Source: Tautonia rosea (GTDB lineage: Bacteria > Planctomycetota > Planctomycetia > Isosphaerales > Isosphaeraceae). From it: DNA of 64,000 nucleotides. Shown piece after piece: positions 1-7,516 of the stretch. The notes under the pieces were generated by a model. That model saw only the letters and a program-made list of their open reading frames with translations, did not search any database and was not told the DNA's origin. Made by a program: the position numbers and the translations under genes. The stretch spans positions 62,001-126,000 of the forward strand of contig NZ_JABBYO010000011.1 of the NCBI RefSeq assembly GCF_012958305.1, given 5' to 3'. The first letter of the stretch is position 1. The number at the start of each line of letters is the position of its first letter.

Positions 1-2280
1 ACGATCGACACGGAGACGAACCGGGTGATCGGCCGGGTGGCGCTGCCGGCGTCGTTCTCGGGGTTGGTCTGGTCGCCGGACGGGAAAAGGCTGTTTGTCG
101 GCGGTGGGTTCGACGACCTGATCTATCGCTTCGACCACGAAGATGGACTGCTCTCCGGTCGGGTTGCGTTCCGCTACCCTGGTCCGCTGGTGGCGGCCGA
201 CCCGCCTCCTGAGGATGAGCAGGACATCCGCCGGACCGGCCAGCGCGTGCCGGGAGGAATGGTTCTGTCGGGAGACGGCCGAACGCTCTGGGTGGCCAAC
301 GTCTGGGGAGACACGGTCGCACGGTTCGACGCCGAGACGGGGGAGTTCCTGGGCGAGACCTTCACCGGCGTGAAGACTTATCCGTATGGCCTGGCGATAG
401 ACGAGGCTCGGGGGCGCGTCTACGCGAGCCTCTGGGGGGCGTCGGCCGTGGTGGCGATCGCAACCGAGACGGGGGACCGGATCGCGCGCTGGCCGACCGA
501 GGAGCACCCGAACGAGTTGGTGCTGGCGAGGGAAGGGAAGATCCTCTACGTCGCCAACGCGAACCGGAACACGGTGAGCGTGATCGACACCGACGAGGGA
601 CGATCGCTGGAGACAATCGGCACGGCGATCGCGCCGGACGCCCCCTCTGGTTCGACCCCAAACGCCCTGGCACTGTCGCCGGACGAGTCGGTGTTGTTCG
701 TTTCGAACGCGAACACGAATCACGTGGCGGTCGTCAACGTAGAGCAGCCGGGCCTGAGCCGGCCGATGGGGTTCCTGCCCGTTGGCTGGTACCCGACCTG
801 CGTGCGGCTCTCGGCAGACGGCAAGACGATTTACGTGAGCAACGGCAAGGGGGCGATGTCGCGGTCGAACCGCCAGGGACCGCAGCCGACCCCGGGCCCG
901 AGGCCGGCGACGGCCGAGTACATCGGCGGATTGTTCGAGGGGACCCTGTCGGTCATCCCGATGCCCTCGCCCGATCGGATGGCCGAGCTGACCCGCACCG
1001 TCTACGAGTGCAGCCCACTCGATCGTGAGAACCCAGCGGCCGTCACCGCTGAACGGCCAGAGGGGAACCCGATTCCGGCGAAGGTGGGAGAGCCGTCGCC
1101 GATCAAGTACTGTATCTATATCGTGAAAGAAAATCGGACCTATGATCAAGTCTTCGGCGATATGCCCGAAGGCAACGGCGAGCCGGCGCTCTGCCTCTTT
1201 CCGGAGGAGGTGACGCCGAACCACCACGCGCTGGCGCGTGAGTTCGTCTTGCTGGACAACTTCTATGTTGAGAGCGAGGTCTCGGCCGACGGGCACGAGT
1301 GGTCGATGGCGGCCTACGCCACCGACTTCGTCGAGCGAACCTGGCCGCTCGGCTACCGGGGAGACCGACGCGTGCCGTACCCGTCGGAGGGGAACTTCGA
1401 GATCTCCCGGCCGGCCGGCGGCTACCTTTGGGATCGGGCCCGAGAGGCCGGGATCAGCTATCGCTCGTATGGCGAGTTCATCCGCAACGGCCCGACCCCC
1501 GACGCCCCGGGAGTCGCCACCGTCGAGGCGCTGGAGGGGCACTTCGACCCCTTCTTCCGCAGCTACGACCTGAACTACCCCGACGTGAAGCGGGCCGAGC
1601 GGTTCCTGGAGGAGCTGGCGCGGTTCGAGGCGGAGGGGGAGATGCCGCAACTGATCATCATCCGCTTGCCCAACGATCATACGTCCGGCACTCGGGTGGG
1701 CGCTCCCACGCCGAGGGCGATGGTTGCCGACAACGACCTGGCGCTAGGGATGCTCGTTGAGGGGGTGAGCAAGAGCCGGTTCTGGCCGGAGACGGCGATC
1801 TTTGTCGTTGAGGACGACGCGCAGAACGGCCCCGACCACGTCGATGCGCACCGGACCGTCGCCCTCTGCATCAGCCCGTATACGAAGGGGACGGGGAAGG
1901 ACTCGACGATGTATTCCACCTCGTCGATGCTTCGGACGATGGAGCTGATCCTCGGCCTGGAGCCGATGAGCCAGTTCGACGCCGCCGCCCGCCCGATGTA
2001 TGCCAGCTTCCGGCCCGAGCCGGACCTGCGACCTTATGATCATCGGCCCGCGCGCATTGATCTGAATGAGGTCAACCTTGCCACCGCCTGGGGTACCGAG
2101 CTGTCCGACCGGCTTGATCTGACTCAGGAAGACGCCGCCGACGACCTCTTGTTCAACGAGATCATCTGGCGGTCGGTCAAAGGTGCCGATTCCCCCATGC
2201 CCGCCCCCGTCCGCTCGGCGTTCGTCCTCCAGGTTGAGGGCGAAGACGACGACGACGACGAGGATGAAGACGGCGAATAA
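1..2280 (+). CDS. YVTN beta-propeller / phosphoesterase-family protein (5' partial)
   Basis: The reading frame is open from base 1, so the N-terminus lies outside the window. At least 759 residues are visible; a GTG at 25 is only an internal candidate start. The first ~330 residues show repeated propeller blades of the YVTN/YncE type (SPDGKRLFVGG, LSGDGRTLWVANVWGDTV, LYVANANRNTVSVIDT). From ~residue 360 a phosphoesterase-family domain follows (YIVKENRTYDQVFG, then NHHALAREF, SADGHEWS, IRLPNDHTSGT, VEDDAQNGPDHVDAHR), as in phospholipase C/acid phosphatase relatives. The protein ends in a very acidic tail (EGEDDDDDEDEDGE). Such fusions are usually exported and probably hydrolyse phosphoesters, but the substrate is unknown. 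A second copy of the 3' end lies at 5641-5708. Confidence 0.9.
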   Translation, partial: TIDTETNRVIGRVALPASFSGLVWSPDGKRLFVGGGFDDLIYRFDHEDGLLSGRVAFRYPGPLVAADPPPEDEQDIRRTGQRVPGGMVLSGDGRTLWVANVWGDTVARFDAETGEFLGETFTGVKTYPYGLAIDEARGRVYASLWGASAVVAIATETGDRIARWPTEEHPNELVLAREGKILYVANANRNTVSVIDTDEGRSLETIGTAIAPDAPSGSTPNALALSPDESVLFVSNANTNHVAVVNVEQPGLSRPMGFLPVGWYPTCVRLSADGKTIYVSNGKGAMSRSNRQGPQPTPGPRPATAEYIGGLFEGTLSVIPMPSPDRMAELTRTVYECSPLDRENPAAVTAERPEGNPIPAKVGEPSPIKYCIYIVKENRTYDQVFGDMPEGNGEPALCLFPEEVTPNHHALAREFVLLDNFYVESEVSADGHEWSMAAYATDFVERTWPLGYRGDRRVPYPSEGNFEISRPAGGYLWDRAREAGISYRSYGEFIRNGPTPDAPGVATVEALEGHFDPFFRSYDLNYPDVKRAERFLEELARFEAEGEMPQLIIIRLPNDHTSGTRVGAPTPRAMVADNDLALGMLVEGVSKSRFWPETAIFVVEDDAQNGPDHVDAHRTVALCISPYTKGTGKDSTMYSTSSMLRTMELILGLEPMSQFDAAARPMYASFRPEPDLRPYDHRPARIDLNEVNLATAWGTELSDRLDLTQEDAADDLLFNEIIWRSVKGADSPMPAPVRSAFVLQVEGEDDDDDEDEDGE

Positions 2281-2305
2281 TGCTCGCCCGGAGAATGGCC
2301 CCGGT

Positions 2306-2339
2306 GGGGTGGCGGGTTGAGCAGGGTCTCAGCCACCCC
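2306..2339. terminator. Palindromic hairpin between convergent genes
   Basis: GGGGTGGC at 2306-2313 pairs with GCCACCCC at 2332-2339, between a plus-strand gene ending at 2280 and a minus-strand gene ending at 2361. There is no U-tract. It may act as a bidirectional terminator, and it belongs to the GGGTGGC palindrome family that recurs across the window. Confidence 0.4.
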
Positions 2340-2360
2340 GCCCGAGGGGCTGATAAGTGA

Positions 2361-2810
2361 TCAGGTCCCGATGAACTCGATGAAGAGTTGATTGTTCGAG
2401 CGATCGACCCAGATGCGGCGGAGCCCCTGGGAGTCGTCGAAGTAGACCTCGGGAAGGGCCTCGATGCGGTCGTGATCCCACCAGGAGGGGAAAGCGTAGC
2501 GAACGCTCGCGGGGCGATCGCCGGCCGGGGGCGTTTGGAGCCCCTTGGCGGCAATCAGGCGCTTGAGATAGGCGTTGTCGATCGGTTGCAGGACCCAGGC
2601 GAAGGACGGGTCCATGCCCCACGTCTCGCCGTGGTAATGCACGATCCTGACGGTTGCGGGCGTTGCCTCGCCGAACAGTCCCTCCAGCGGCTCGATCGCC
2701 TCGTCACGCGACGGGCCGCATCCCACAGAGGCCAGCACGGCGACCATTGCCCACCGCCCTGCTCTGCTGATGAGTCGTCCGGACTCGCCCGCGGTGCGCC
2801 GCATGGGCAT
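2361..2810 (-). CDS. Hypothetical lipoprotein
   Basis: 149 residues. The N-terminus carries basic residues (MPMRRTAGESGRLISRAGR), a hydrophobic stretch (WAMVAVLASVG) and a Cys in VGCGPS that fits a lipobox, so it is probably lipid-anchored outside the cytoplasmic membrane. The mature part has aromatic-rich motifs (HYHGETWGMDPSFAWV, FPSWWDHDRIEALPEVYFDD) and ends IEFIGT. No catalytic motif or known family is recognised. It is convergent with the phosphoesterase gene and shares its strand with the small gene at 2954. Confidence 0.7.
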   Translation of the reverse strand: MPMRRTAGESGRLISRAGRWAMVAVLASVGCGPSRDEAIEPLEGLFGEATPATVRIVHYHGETWGMDPSFAWVLQPIDNAYLKRLIAAKGLQTPPAGDRPASVRYAFPSWWDHDRIEALPEVYFDDSQGLRRIWVDRSNNQLFIEFIGT

Positions 2811-2953
2811 GACGATTCCTCCTGACGCGGTTGTCGCAACTTCGGACCGTCGTCGGGTGATGGCATCACCCCGATGCTTACGTCTCGAAGTTGGGCAGGG
2901 TTCGGCGACAGGGTGGCCACACGATGGTGTTTCGTACGGGGCCTCCGGATCGC

Positions 2954-3211
2954 TCAGGCGGGGGGCGTGATCTTACCACGGGCCTCTGTCGAGGGGGTAT
3001 CGTCGGCTCGGAGGGTTTCGATCTCGGAGACCTTGACGATGACCACGGCGATCGACTCGCCCAGGGTGTTGAAGACTTCGAGGATGGCACCCTCCTCCCC
3101 TCCGGAGGGATGAGGGATAACGTCCACGAGGGTGGCGACGTCGCCACGCTTCAGGCCGAGGTCGTCGCGGTCGCGGCAGAGGGCTACGCGATCGTAGAGG
3201 GAGGGTTTCAT
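2954..3211 (-). CDS. DUF4926-like small protein
   Basis: 85 residues from ATG at 3211 (MKPSLYDRVALCRD). A longer in-frame reading exists to 3310, but its extra 33 residues are translated from repeat copy A (3250-3471) and are rejected. The sequence pattern (LYDRVAL, LKRGDVATLVDVIPH, GAILEVFN, VVIVKVSEIETL) resembles DUF4926 proteins, small SH3-like barrels often found near toxin or nuclease genes; the function is unknown. Its upstream region is occupied by repeat copy A, only 38 bp before the start codon, so its native promoter may have been displaced. Confidence 0.7.
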   Translation of the reverse strand: MKPSLYDRVALCRDRDDLGLKRGDVATLVDVIPHPSGGEEGAILEVFNTLGESIAVVIVKVSEIETLRADDTPSTEARGKITPPA

Positions 3212-3249
3212 GGCGGGAGGCTCACGAGCATCGTGGGGGCATGGAATCT

Positions 3250-3471
3250 CGGGTGGCACGGGTGACCTCACCCGTGTGACCCCCATCGCAGGCGGAACCA
3301 AGGGGAACACCTCGATTCACCTGGCGTTCGGTTCCGGGACGGGCGGAGCCTGGAGACGTCGAAGAGGAACGAGGGCGGTCGCATTGGAAAGGTGGAGTGA
3401 ACACTGGCGAGAACATCTATTCTACTCAGGCCATCACATATCGAAACCTATGGGACCATCAGTACCACCCG
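3250..3471. mobile_element. MITE-like ~220-bp repeat, copy A
   Basis: The left end CGGGTGGCACGGGTG leads into a short palindrome (CACGGGTGAcctCACCCGTG), a conserved core (CGCAGGCGGAACCAAGG, then GGAGACGTCGAA, then GAACACTGG) and a right end ACCACCCG. It is the most diverged full-length copy: its right end reads ACCATCAGTACCACCCG where copies B and C read GCCACCAGTGCCACCCG. It encodes no protein. Confidence 0.75.
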
Positions 3472-3532
3472 CTTGGAGTGGCGGCGAGGTGATCTCTGCC
3501 GGCTCATAGTGAAGGGCCAAGGGCCGCCGGGC

Positions 3533-4348
3533 TCAGGCGGTCGAGGGAGGGAGGAGCCGACGCCGGAGCAGGAACAACGCGACCATCGCCGGGAGGACGA
3601 GCGTCATGGTCGACGGCTCCGGGATTGCGGTGAGGCGGAACCGGCCGTCGGTGAGCGTGACCTGGGCCGTGCCGCTGCCGGTGGTGAATTCGAGGATGTT
3701 CCGCGCGGAGAGCGCGACCGACAGTTGGTACTGGCCCGGTCCCAGGAGGCCGGACAGGGAGACCCGCTGATCGAAGGTGTCGGTGAGGATCTGCAATTCG
3801 GCGAAATCGTCAATCGCGTAATCATAAATGCCGAAGGCGTATTCATTCTCGCCCATGCCTTCGGTGAAACCGGAGACGAGGGCCGACCAGGACCAGGACA
3901 TGGTCTCGGTGAGGGTGAACGTGATGAAGGACCGCGTGGCGGCGAGCGTCTGGCTGAACAGGGCGTCGTCGGACTGGGTGATGACCTCGCTGTAGACGAG
4001 CGCATCCGCGACGTCGTAACCCCGGAAGGGGCCACCGAGTCCGGGATCACCCGGATCGAAGCCGCTCTCCAACCTGGAAGCGACGACGCCGTAATACCCG
4101 AGGCCGTTCGGCTGATTGGTCCCGGCCCCGCTCTCGGCCAGATAATCCTCCGTCCCGGGGGCCGTGTCGGTGTCGAGGAGGTTCAGGCGCGGGGTGAACG
4201 GCGGGCTGAACGACGCCTGATCCTGGATGAAGATCTGCGCGCTGGCCCGCCGGATGCTGTCGTTCAGGGTCCCGGCGTCGCACATCCCAGCCGCCGAGGT
4301 GACGACGATCGCCAGGGCCACGCCGCTCGTTCGGAACAGGGTCTTCAT
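3533..4348 (-). CDS. PEP-CTERM sorting domain protein
   Basis: 271 residues from ATG at 4348, preceded by GGAGGAATACCGC, a good ribosome-binding site; this is preferred over the upstream in-frame start at 4396. A signal peptide (MKTLFRTSGVALAIVVTSAAGMCDA) is followed by a beta-rich secreted domain. The C-terminus has the full exosortase signal: IPEPSTM, a hydrophobic helix (TLVLPAMVALFLL) and Arg residues (RRRLLPP). By family knowledge it is exported and processed by an exosortase/EpsH-type enzyme; its partner exosortase is not in this window. Ligand or role is unknown. It lies 61 bp from repeat copy A. Confidence 0.85.
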   Translation of the reverse strand: MKTLFRTSGVALAIVVTSAAGMCDAGTLNDSIRRASAQIFIQDQASFSPPFTPRLNLLDTDTAPGTEDYLAESGAGTNQPNGLGYYGVVASRLESGFDPGDPGLGGPFRGYDVADALVYSEVITQSDDALFSQTLAATRSFITFTLTETMSWSWSALVSGFTEGMGENEYAFGIYDYAIDDFAELQILTDTFDQRVSLSGLLGPGQYQLSVALSARNILEFTTGSGTAQVTLTDGRFRLTAIPEPSTMTLVLPAMVALFLLRRRLLPPSTA

Positions 4349-4544
4349 GCGGTATTCCTCCCAGTGTGCCTCCGACAAGCCGATTGAGAAAGTCACCCCA
4401 ATCGGAGAAGATCGGGATTGTACACAAATGATCGGTTAGATTCTACCACGTTTCGTCCAATTGAATTGTACACGTCTGTCCGGAATGGTAGACAGTGATC
4501 CTCAGGACGACTGGGTGGTCGGGACAGGACGCAGCGTGCCCGGT

Positions 4545-4767
4545 CGGGTGGCACGGGTGACCTCACCCGTGTGACCCCAATCGCAGGCGGAACCAAGGGG
4601 GGCACTTCGGTTTGCCTGGCGTTCGGTCCCGGGACGGGCGAGGCCTGGAGACGTCGAACGAGAGGTGGAGGCGTTTGTGTCGGCAGATCGGGCTGAACAC
4701 TGGTGAGGACACCAGTGCCACCCAGGTCATTATGTATTGAAACTTATGAGGCCACCAGTGCCACCCG
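4545..4767. mobile_element. MITE-like ~220-bp repeat, copy B
   Basis: This is a well-preserved copy. The left end is CGGGTGGCACGGGTGACCTC, and the right end is GAGGCCACCAGTGCCACCCG. The two ends form imperfect ~20-bp terminal inverted repeats. The right end runs into the 3' part of the zinc-ribbon gene at 4730-5203, so the gene's last residues are encoded by the repeat. Confidence 0.85.
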
Positions 4768-5203
4768 CCGGCCAGTCGGGCACGGTTTCCTTCGGCACCG
4801 ATCGGAAGGGTTTGTTGCCGGCCCACCAGAAGTGGACCCTCAGATTGAGTTCGTCGTCGGAGTTGGACGCGAGCCCGAGGGAGATCGCCTCGGCGAGGTC
4901 GTCCACGGTCGGGTGCTCGACCTGCTCGGCGGTGTCATCCGCGTCGGTGAGCTCCACCAGCACGCCACAGGTCGGATCGGGGAGGGCCGGCTCGGGCCCT
5001 CCCGTGTGTCGCTCGTCGATCCAGAAGAGGGTGCCGCAGCCCTTGCATCGCGTGAATCGGGGCACGTCGGGCATGTGCATCGCGATCATGGACCCGTCGG
5101 TGAAGGAGACGGCCCCGAAGGTATTGCCCGACAGCCAGGTGGGGACGCTCACCCGGGTTTCGCAGCTCGGGCATGCCAGGATTCGATTCGGTCCGAACAT
5201 CAT
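4730..5203 (-). CDS. Zinc-ribbon hypothetical protein, 3' end replaced by a repeat
   Basis: 157 residues. The N-terminus MMFGPNRILACPSCETRV carries one CxxC knuckle and FTRCKGCGTLFWID a second, together a likely zinc ribbon that could bind nucleic acid or protein. The middle is acidic (VELTDADDTAEQVEHPTVDDLAEAI), then NLRVHFWWAGN. The last ~13 residues (PAGGTGGLISFNT) are translated from repeat copy B, so the original C-terminus is probably lost and the present stop is an accident. Function unknown; it may or may not still be expressed. Confidence 0.65.
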   Translation of the reverse strand: MMFGPNRILACPSCETRVSVPTWLSGNTFGAVSFTDGSMIAMHMPDVPRFTRCKGCGTLFWIDERHTGGPEPALPDPTCGVLVELTDADDTAEQVEHPTVDDLAEAISLGLASNSDDELNLRVHFWWAGNKPFRSVPKETVPDWPAGGTGGLISFNT

Positions 5204-5445
5204 GAGTCGACCCTCCCGATCGATGATTCCCTTCCCTCAACGATCTCCGCCGCGCCGGACTCGGATCGGATCCCGCACGTCCGGTGTGCCTGGCCGACGA
5301 CGTCGCGTCGTGACTCGCCCCGGGCCTCCGGTCACACGATCCGCAACGATCCATTCGGGTTGAGATCAGGGTTGTGACAGGGAGAATCCACACAAACGCA
5401 TCCTTTTCTTCCCGAGACGACAGCATGGATGCTCTCGCCCGTGAA
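5204..5445. other. Non-coding stretch upstream of the zinc-ribbon gene
   Basis: No supported gene. It should contain the promoter of the minus-strand gene at 4730-5203, but no convincing -35/-10 pair was seen. It ends where repeat copy C begins. Confidence 0.5.
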
Positions 5446-5641
5446 AACGAGGTTGCAGGAAGAACCAGGAGAAGAACGCCCCGGTTTGCCCGGCGATTGG
5501 TCCGGGGACGGGCGGGGCCTGGTGACGTCGATCGGGGGACGAGGGCGTTCGTGTCAGCAAGACGGGCTGAACACTAGCGAGGACACCAGTGCCACCCATG
5601 TCGTCACATATTGAAACTTATGAGGCCACCAGTGCCACCCG
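5446..5641. mobile_element. MITE-like repeat, copy C (left end degraded)
   Basis: The core (GCAGGAAGAACCAGGAG, GGTCCGGGGACGGGC, GGCTGAACACTAGCGAGGACACCAGTGCCACCC) and the intact right end GAGGCCACCAGTGCCACCCG match copies A, B and D. The GGGTGGCAC left end is not recognisable. The right end abuts a displaced fragment of a phosphoesterase gene. Confidence 0.75.
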
Positions 5642-5708
5642 TCGACGAAGACGAGGACGAGGATGAGGACGGCGAGTGATTCTCACCTGGAGAATGGCCT
5701 TGGTGGGA
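5641..5708 (+). pseudogene. Fossil 3' end of a phosphoesterase paralogue
   Basis: The frame at 5641-5679 reads VDEDEDEDEDGE then TGA, closely matching the acidic tail and stop of the gene ending at 2280. The match continues past the stop: both places then read CTGGAGAATGGCC or CGGAGAATGGCC followed by GGTGGG. Everything upstream of this tail has been replaced by repeat copy C. It is best read as the remnant of a second copy of the gene, or of a segmental duplication. Confidence 0.65.
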
Positions 5709-5716
5709 CGGAATTT

Positions 5717-5935
5717 CGGGTGGCACTGGTGGCCTCACCAGTGTGACCCCAATCGCAGGCGGAACCAAGGAGGAACACGCCGGTTTGCCCTGCGTCCGGC
5801 TCGGGGACGGGCGAGGCCTCGAGACGTCGAATGGGGGACCAGGGCGGTCGCGTCGGCGGGCTGAACACTGGTGAGGACACCAGTGCCACCCAGGTCATTA
5901 TGTGTTTGCATTTTTGTGGCTACCAGTGCCACCCG
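5717..5935. mobile_element. MITE-like ~220-bp repeat, copy D
   Basis: The left end CGGGTGGCACTGGTGGCCTC is the exact reverse complement of the right end seen in copies B and C. Copy D's own right end has drifted (GTGGCTACCAGTGCCACCCG). The core is conserved, including CGCAGGCGGAACCAAGG and GCTGAACACTGGTGAGGACA. Confidence 0.85.
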
Positions 5936-6083
5936 CCCGAATCGCAGGCGGAACCAAGGGGGGCACCTCGGTTCGCCCGGCGATTAGCCGGGGACGGTCG
6001 GGGCCTGGAGACGCCGGACGGGGAACGAAGGCGATCGCGTCGCCAAGGCGGCTGAACACTGGTGAGGACACCAGTGCCACCCA
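5936..6083. mobile_element. MITE-like repeat, copy E (both ends incomplete)
   Basis: It begins at the conserved AATCGCAGGCGGAACC block directly after copy D and ends at the internal CACCAGTGCCACCCAG motif, about 60 bp short of the full right end. It is followed at once by a gene fragment. Confidence 0.75.
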
Positions 6084-6259
6084 GCCGGGGCCGAGCCCTC
6101 CTGCTGGCCCGTGCGCTCGACGAGCCGACACGCGTGCAGTACGAGCTGGAGCAACTGAGGGACACCCTGGCGACGACAGCGAAGCAGAATAAACGCAGGA
6201 AGCCCAGTACGTTCGAGCTCCTCAACGATCCGGAGCAGTTGGACTACTCCTTAACTTGA
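6083..6259 (+). pseudogene. Truncated C-terminal gene fragment
   Basis: Open frame directly following repeat copy E, ending TTGAACTGACTC-like in reverse order of sense as the residues LLNDPEQLDYSLT and a TGA. The residues (RALLLARALDEPTRVQYELEQL, then KQNKRRKPSTFELLND) look like a helical C-terminal tail of a normal protein, but the 5' part is missing and the only ATG (6062) lies inside the repeat. Family not recognised. It is probably another gene broken at a repeat border. Confidence 0.4.
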
Positions 6260-6409
6260 TGGCTATGGGGCACGCTGCGCTTTGCCCCGGCCACCCGCCC
6301 GCACGCTATCCTATTCAGTCATCCGGCCAAGCATTATACTATTGCACTAGGGAGAGGGATTCATCCCGAACAAAAGGCCCTCAAAACATTAACTAGAGCA
6401 ATTATTGCA
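6260..6409. other. Composition switch point before the AT-rich gene
   Basis: Base composition falls sharply here, with stretches such as GCATTATACTATTGC and AAAACATTAACTAGAGC. It probably holds the promoter of the gene at 6410: TATACT at about 6336 is a possible -10 box, but no good -35 box is obvious. Confidence 0.4.
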
Positions 6410-7336
6410 ATGACAGAACCCAAGAGGGAAAGCACCGAGATAATAGATTGCAACACCAATGACATCGGAGATGACTGGAGGGATTTTCTAGCAAATCGCC
6501 CCCCGTTAACTTGCGCCAAAATAGACAGAGTGGCAACCCAAAAAAGTCCACCTTCAATAATTATCAAAACTCCTGAACTTTTATTATATTGTGACGGAGA
6601 ATGCCAATCATTTACTTATTGCAGTGGAAAAACAACAGCATCGGGCAGGCTATTCGGAGGAATCAATAGTGATCAAGGTCCAACTGCCACAAGAAATCCT
6701 GCTGACAATCCTCCTTATGACGTAATTCTAATTTACGAATGCGAAACATGCAAAAGAGTGGTCAAAAGTTACGCTATTCGATTCTGGAGCATTGCTCGCA
6801 CAGACAGTGAAATCTCGCTTGTTAATGTAGAAAAAATAGCAGAGTTTCCTTCATTTTCGCCACGAACTCCAAGCAAATTGACCAAACTCGTTGGCCCCGA
6901 TCGCGACTATTTCCTCAAAGGCAGAAGGGCAGAAGTCGAAGGATTAGGAATAGGTGCGTTTTCATATTATAGAAGAATTATAGAAAGTCAAAAAGATCGC
7001 TTATTAGATGAAGTAATTCGAGTATGCAGGCACACAAAAGCAAGCGACGACGTAATTGAAAGATTGGAAAATGCAAAACAGGAAATCCAGTTTAAAAAAG
7101 CAGTTGAGAATACAAAGGATGTCATTCCAGCGACGCTATACATCAAAGGACACAATCCGTTTACACTTCTTCACAACGCATTGAGCAGAGGTCTGCATGG
7201 CAGGTCTGATGAAGATTGCCTGGCCGACGCGAGTGCCATTAGAATCGTCTTATGTGAATTTTCAGAAAAACTATCTGAAGTAATGAAGGATGAGAAGCAG
7301 TTAAATGAAGCATTAAGTCGCCTATTAGAAAGCTGA
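6410..7336 (+). CDS. AT-rich hypothetical protein with a zinc-binding Cys pattern
   Basis: 308 residues from ATG at 6410. Composition and codon use (many AAA, ATA, TTA, GAA codons) differ sharply from the GC-rich neighbours, which points to recent horizontal acquisition. Residues ~60-115 carry CDGEC (C61, C65) and CETC (C111, C114), a plausible zinc knuckle. The second half is helical and charged, with LGIGAFSYYRRIIES (~residue 185) and a conserved-looking IKGHNPFTLLHNALSRGLHGRSDEDCLADA near 255-280. Similar helical ends occur in DUF4145-type proteins of restriction and defence loci, but I do not claim that family. No partner gene is adjacent. Function unknown. Confidence 0.75.
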   Translation: MTEPKRESTEIIDCNTNDIGDDWRDFLANRPPLTCAKIDRVATQKSPPSIIIKTPELLLYCDGECQSFTYCSGKTTASGRLFGGINSDQGPTATRNPADNPPYDVILIYECETCKRVVKSYAIRFWSIARTDSEISLVNVEKIAEFPSFSPRTPSKLTKLVGPDRDYFLKGRRAEVEGLGIGAFSYYRRIIESQKDRLLDEVIRVCRHTKASDDVIERLENAKQEIQFKKAVENTKDVIPATLYIKGHNPFTLLHNALSRGLHGRSDEDCLADASAIRIVLCEFSEKLSEVMKDEKQLNEALSRLLES

Positions 7337-7450
7337 CAAGTCGACCCGCGGGGCTCGCGTGTGCGGATTCAGAGGGGGAGGGCGTGCGGGGCACGCTTGG
7401 GCGGGCCCCACGGGTCGTAGTGCGGGGGGGGTGAGGGAAGGGGAGGAGGA

Positions 7451-7503
7451 CCCCCTCACCCGGCCTGCGGCCACCCTCTCCCCCGGGGACGGGGGAGAGG
7501 GAA
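7451..7503. repeat. CCCTCACCCGGCC-type palindromic repeat
   Basis: CCCCTCACCCGGCCTGCGGC is followed by CACCCTCTCCCCCGGGGACG and GGGGGAGAGG. The same start occurs at 32528. It lies just past the 3' end of nrdJ and can fold into a stem (CCTCTCCCCC with GGGGGAGAGG). Confidence 0.6.
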
Positions 7504-7516
7504 GGGGAAGGAAGGG

